Shown here piece after piece: positions 49,401 through 55,400 of a stretch of 64,000 nucleotides of DNA. Location: the NCBI RefSeq assembly GCF_022605725.1, contig NC_065549.1:19807614-19871613 (forward strand), written 5' to 3'. Numbering within the stretch: the first letter of the stretch is position 1; every line of letters begins with the position of its first letter. This DNA is from Anthonomus grandis grandis (taxonomy: Eukaryota > Arthropoda > Insecta > Coleoptera > Curculionidae). The notes under the pieces are model-generated. The model was given only the letters and a program-made list of their open reading frames with translations, made no database searches and was not told the DNA's origin. A program made the translations under genes and the position numbers.

Positions 49401-52400
49401 AATTTTTGCGAGCAAATGATGAACATTTGCAATAATAACCGTCAGTTTGTGTTATGAGTGTTGTTTTCAGATGAAGCAACTTTTTGTTTAAACGGTGTCG
49501 TAAATTGGCAAAACTGTCGGTACTGGTCAGTGTCAAATCCACACCGGGTTACTAAGGCTCATACACAGTACCCTAAATCTATTAATGTTTGGGCTGGTAT
49601 CGTGGAAAATAAAGTAATAGGGCCATACTTTTTCGAAGAAAACTTAACAGGACAACGCTATTTAAATTTTCTTCAAGAAAATCTTATCCCTGCTTTGGCT
49701 GCCCTATACCCAGACGAACAAGACCCAGCTGTCCCGACAGATGCGGTTTCAGCAAGACGGCGCACCGCCACATTTCTTTCGAGATGTCCGTAATTACTTG
49801 TATACAGTGTTTCCAGGAAGATAGATAGGACGAAAAGGGCCAATAGAGTGACCGGCGACAAAAAAATAAATCCCTGCGACTATTTTCTGTGGGGGTACCT
49901 GAAAAGTAAAGTTTATATTGAGAAGCCAAACAACGTAGAAGATGTGAAAAATAGAATTAGATATGAAATTAGACGTATATCACCTGAAATAATTGATAGT
50001 GTTTTACATGAGATTGTAAACCGTCTTGCTTTCTGCCAAGAAGTAAATGGGGATCAGTTTGAACACTTGATACATTAATAAAAGTTTTCACAGTTTATAA
50101 CATTTTATCCTCCATTTCATCTTAATTTGTAAATATTTCTGATCAGGTGAGTTTTGAGATAAGGTGTGTTATACGAAACTTGCTTGGAATTTCGCCTATA
50201 TTTCAAAAATGCCATAAAAAATATAGAATTCCATTTAAAAAAATGACCGATGACGTTATATCTTTTTTTTCTTCCACCCTGTATACAAAAATTTATGTGA
50301 AATAATGCGCAACTTAAAATAAAAATCGACGGGTTTGAGCGTTTTTTCAAAAAATCAATGTCTCTAATTTTTATCGAATTTATGCGGAACTTTAGGCGGT
50401 CACTGTATACAGGGTGTCTCACGACGAATAGACGCGCTCGATATCTCAGAAACTAATTTTTCAAAAATTTTGAAAATTTGGCAACATGGCACAGTCGATG
50501 GGGGCTACACAACTAAAATATTTTGACAGTTGTGACGTTTCCGGTTATACCGGAAGTAGGTGTCAACTTCGTTATTTTAAATGGAACACCCTGTATATTT
50601 TTACATTTTTGGCTTTTACGTGAAATTCTAAATATATTTTGTGTATAATGTCCTATACCTAAGTGTAACCGTTTTTGACATATTTTTAATTTCATGTGAA
50701 AAACTATGTTTATAAGGCCTAACATAATTACCGATTACTCCCTTTTAGTAGCCTTTAATTATTGGTTAGTTTTGGTTTTTTTTTTAGAGGAAGAACCACT
50801 TTAAAAGACTATTTTAATATTTGGCTAAAAAAAAGATACAGGGGGGTCAAAAACTAGCATTAAAAATTAAAATGAAAAAATCATTAAAAGTCAATTTTTT
50901 TAAATGGAAACCCCCTATTTTTATAATTTTTTCATAAAGATAGTTAAAAATAAGGTTAACTTTGTATAAGGTTATCTAGTCCAAAAATTGATAGTTTCCG
51001 AAATATTGGCAGTTTAAATTTGGCCTAATATTAAAAGCCGTATAGTAACACGGCCCAAGGATTGTTGATTAGTTGGGCATGATGGTTGTCATAGTAACCG
51101 CTAGAAGCGGCAGTAAGATAATGGATTATAACAGAAATGTACACTTTTTAATTAAATTACACTTTTACGAAGAAAACTTAAATAGCAAGTAACTTATAAA
51201 TATAATGCATATAATCCATTGTCTAGCAGTTACTATGACAACCGTCATGCCCAACTAATCAACTTGAGCCGTGTTACTATACGGCTTTTAATATTAGGCC
51301 AAATTTAAACTGCCAATATTTCGGAAACTATCAATTTTTGGACTAGATAACCTTATACAAAGTTAACCTTATTTTTAATTATCTTTATGAAAAAATTATA
51401 AAAATAGGGGGTTTCCATTTAAAAAAATTGACTTTTAATGATTTTTTCATTTTAATTTTTAATGCTAGTTTTTGACCCCCCTGTATCTTTTTTTTAGCCA
51501 AATATTAAAATAGTCTTTTAAAGTGGTTCTTCCTCTAAAATAAAACCAAAACTAACCAATAATTAAAGGCTACTAAAAGGGAGTAATCGGTAATTATGTT
51601 AGGCCTTATAAACATAGTTTTTCACATGAAATTAAAAATATGTCAAAAACGGTTACACTTAGGTATAGGACATTATACACAAAATATATTTAGAATTTCA
51701 CGTAAAAGCCAAAAATGTAAAAATATACAGGGTGTTCCATTTAAAATAACGAAGTTGACACCTACTTCCGGTATAACCGGAAACGTCACAACTGTCAAAA
51801 TATTTTAGTTGTGTAGCCCCCATCGACTGTGCCATGTTGCCAAATTTTCAAAATTTTTGAAAAATTAGTTTCCGAGATATCGATCGCGTCTATTCGTCGT
51901 GAGACACCCTGTATAAGTATTTAGAAGATATAAGTTTATGCCGTTCTTTGTGACTTATACCAATATTAATATTGAATATTTTTAAAGTATAGTATAAATC
52001 GTGTTCCATGTATAATATATTCTAGTGAAGTATGGAGCACAAATTTTTATATCTAGAGATTGACTTCTAGCCTAATTGGAAACCAAAGACGGTTTATCAG
52101 ATAAACTTGCCAATTGATTTTGAAGAATTTTTACTCATCAAAAAAAAACATCAAATTTGGGAAATATTACGTCAAATGTGTGTTTATACTTTTATCGGCA
52201 ATTTTCTAAAGTTTAGAATCATTCCATTAACATCACATTATTTTTTCTTCAGAATTTGTCAGCGCTGTTACCACATCAGTCTCTACCACAGATAGTTCAA
52301 CCAAAGCTCCAGGAGAGCCTGTCAGGAAAAGGGATGTAGTGGATCTTACTTTGTCGGATTCGGATGACGACCAGCCATTGGCCAAAAGATGCCCCCCTCC

Positions 52401-55400
52401 AAAGCCTGATTCTACCAATAAGACTGGTGAGTCTCCTATTGCATCTAGAATTAGAAGTAAAAGGGCAGCTTATAATAAATATAATACTAAGAATACGTAA
52501 CAACATTTTATTTGAGAATGTAAATAGCGTTATTTGGTTCATTACACAAATGTAGTCCTTTTTTTAAACATTTGTTGGGCAAAACAAAATTCTTTTCACT
52601 TAAAATGTTTTTAAACTTTTCTACGTTCTGAGGGTCGCAGAGATATATTTTTCTCTAAATTAAGCACAGTGTTTTTTTAGTACCTAATCATGTTAGAGTT
52701 TAATTTTTTCTTATTTCAGGGTTCCTTGAATTATAAATCGTTTTGAAAATGTTTCCTTTAAAGTGAGATATAAGTGTCATGTGTGCATTAAGCTTTCCAT
52801 AGAAAATATATTAGAACATAGTTTGCATATTATATAGAGTTATTTATTCATTATTAATGTGCCGCAATTCAAAATACAAATTTAACTTTAAAGGAATTTT
52901 CCCTTAAGAATTCATATTTTGAGATTATTTTTGTATCCAAATAAATTTAAAAAAATAGCATTGTCGATAGAATGTTACGTAAATATCACGGTTACTCGAT
53001 ATTTGAAGGCAGTGTAAGACAAGGTAAAAATTTTACAAATCTGCCATAAACATTGAGTTTAAGTTGTTTGTTCAATTTGTAATATCAGTAAAAAAAGACT
53101 TTCTTCCTAATAGAATTTTCATGATGTTACATTATAAAATTCCTATTTGAAATCCTACTATAGACTTTTTATAGAATAAACTTTTAACTACTAAGAAGGT
53201 ATGATTGGAGATTCATAAAAAAAGACAAGGAACATCTGAGAGTTGAACATCACAGAATATGTGAAGAGAATTTTGTTTGCCTAGTGGAAAAGCTAGCTTA
53301 AAAGGTATCAGGAACAATATTTTTGAATAATCATGTAGGTAAATTTTAAATTAAAAAATCCAATTGAACTAATGTTACCAAAATGTTAGATAGTGTTTAT
53401 TGTTGATGTAAATCTTGAATTGTGTTCTTAGGATAAGTTGTTTTTATTTATAGCCACGTGTAAAACTATTTCTACGACTATTAAAATCGGAAGCGAGTTT
53501 CTAAAAGAAAAAATAAATAAATTATACATTTAATACCATCTAAGGAAATTACATTTAAATATCTGTCTTATTTATTTATTTTTATTTTAAAAATTAGAAT
53601 AGCTGTCATGGATTTTTTATTCATCTTAAGTTGTTAGACCATTTTTCCATTTTCATAACATTATAGGCGCCACAAACGCGAAAGACAATAGGTTGAAGAA
53701 TACTAAATACTATAGATTTTGTGCTGTGATTTTTTTTTAATTTTTATTCTGTCCCAGTAATTTAAGTAATTTATTAAATTAATCGTTTTCAAAACATCTG
53801 TATCGCTCTTATTTTTAGCTTAAAATTATATTTTTTTTTACATTTTTTAAGTTGCTTTTTATTTTCGACCGAACTACGTTTGACTGGAAAAAGGATAGAA
53901 TTCTTGTATATTTTTTGCTTGGTACCCTAATTTATATTATTTTATTTTATCACATTTGAGTTCATTATTTGGCGAAAACACGGGTTTTTCCAATTTGTAA
54001 TTTTAAACTTGTAGGGCTCAAACTTCACGGTCGATGGTAGGTTATACATGGTTTTACAAATTCGATATAATGTATGGTATTCTCGTAATGAAAAATTGAA
54101 GTTAAGTTGAGTATTTAGGTAATGAACAAAATATACAAGACTACTAAGTATTTTGTAGATTAATTCGATGGATCGATTTGTTCCGATCCTTTCCTTGCAT
54201 TATTTGGTGGGAAAATGTACTCATATAAAAATATAATATATATAAATTTCCTTAAACATCCCGATTTAAACTGCATTCTGAAGATGCAAGGTATAATTCA
54301 CGGCTGGAAAAAATTTTATTTTTTTTTTGAAAAATCAAAAAAAAACGTAAATTTTTTGGATTAAATTCATTTTTTTTTTTTCATAAAATAACTTACTTTT
54401 ATTAAAATTTATTTGGATTTTACTTTAAAATTTGCTAAGATCAAGCTTTGTCTCTCAGATTTGGAAATTGACAGTTATATACGATATATAACATCCAAAT
54501 ATTTTGTTAAGTGTATTCTTTGCCACTTATTGTTATTGTTGTTATTATGTATTTTATTATATTTTTGTGAATTATCTGTGTCACTAAAATAAATAAATTG
54601 CATTTTTAAGAGAAATAAGATAATATATCATCCGGTTACTAATTTTGGAATAGTATGACTTAAAATGCTTTAATTACGATTTTCTATTATATAATAACAA
54701 TTGGGTATTATTAACATGAAAATATGTCGTATAGAAAAAATAACATTTGATTTAAATCATGCACCTTGGCATAAATTATAAATTAAGTTGATTTTTATGA
54801 GTGGCTTAAAATATTTTGATAAATTTGATTATATTTGACCTCTTATTGTTTTCATAAGTAACTAAATGCTCAACTTCTTTCTTCTTAAGTTATGAAATCG
54901 CCTTGCATCAGGTCTGATTTGTAAAACTCTGTGGATATCAAAATGGGCAGAATATTTTTGAACTTTCTTAGTATTAAAATTTTTATTAAACGCATTTTTA
55001 TCGTTGGCAAAAGCTTTTTCGATAGTCATGCTTTGTAGCTATAAGTTTAAATAGCTATAAGCTAAGGTTATAATTATTTATTATAAATATTAAAATACAG
55101 GGATGTTTTAATATTTGCATACATAAATCTGCAGGGATTGCCATAAGCTGTTTTTTTCAATGGACCATTTTTGCTCAAAATGAAAGATTTTTTCGTCAAC
55201 ATTTAACCTTTAAGTAGTCGCGTGCCTACTATGATTTTGTGTTTTTTTTTTCAAGTATTATAATTATTGTTCAATACCTACAGTAATCTAAATAAAAAAA
55301 AATTAATAATATAGAAATTGAACACAAAAAAAAAACTAAAGCAAAATAAAAATATTTAATTTATATTATCATTGTATTATAACAAATTACAAATAAAGAG

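Noticed and set aside
50513..51808. Identical 70-aa frames in both foldback arms
   Set aside because: Identity reflects the inverted arms. The peptide has no domain, and the same DNA is AT-rich repeat.
53240..53300. THAP-like HHRICEENF stretch
   Set aside because: A single short resemblance lacking the other zinc ligands and the AVPTF-type box.
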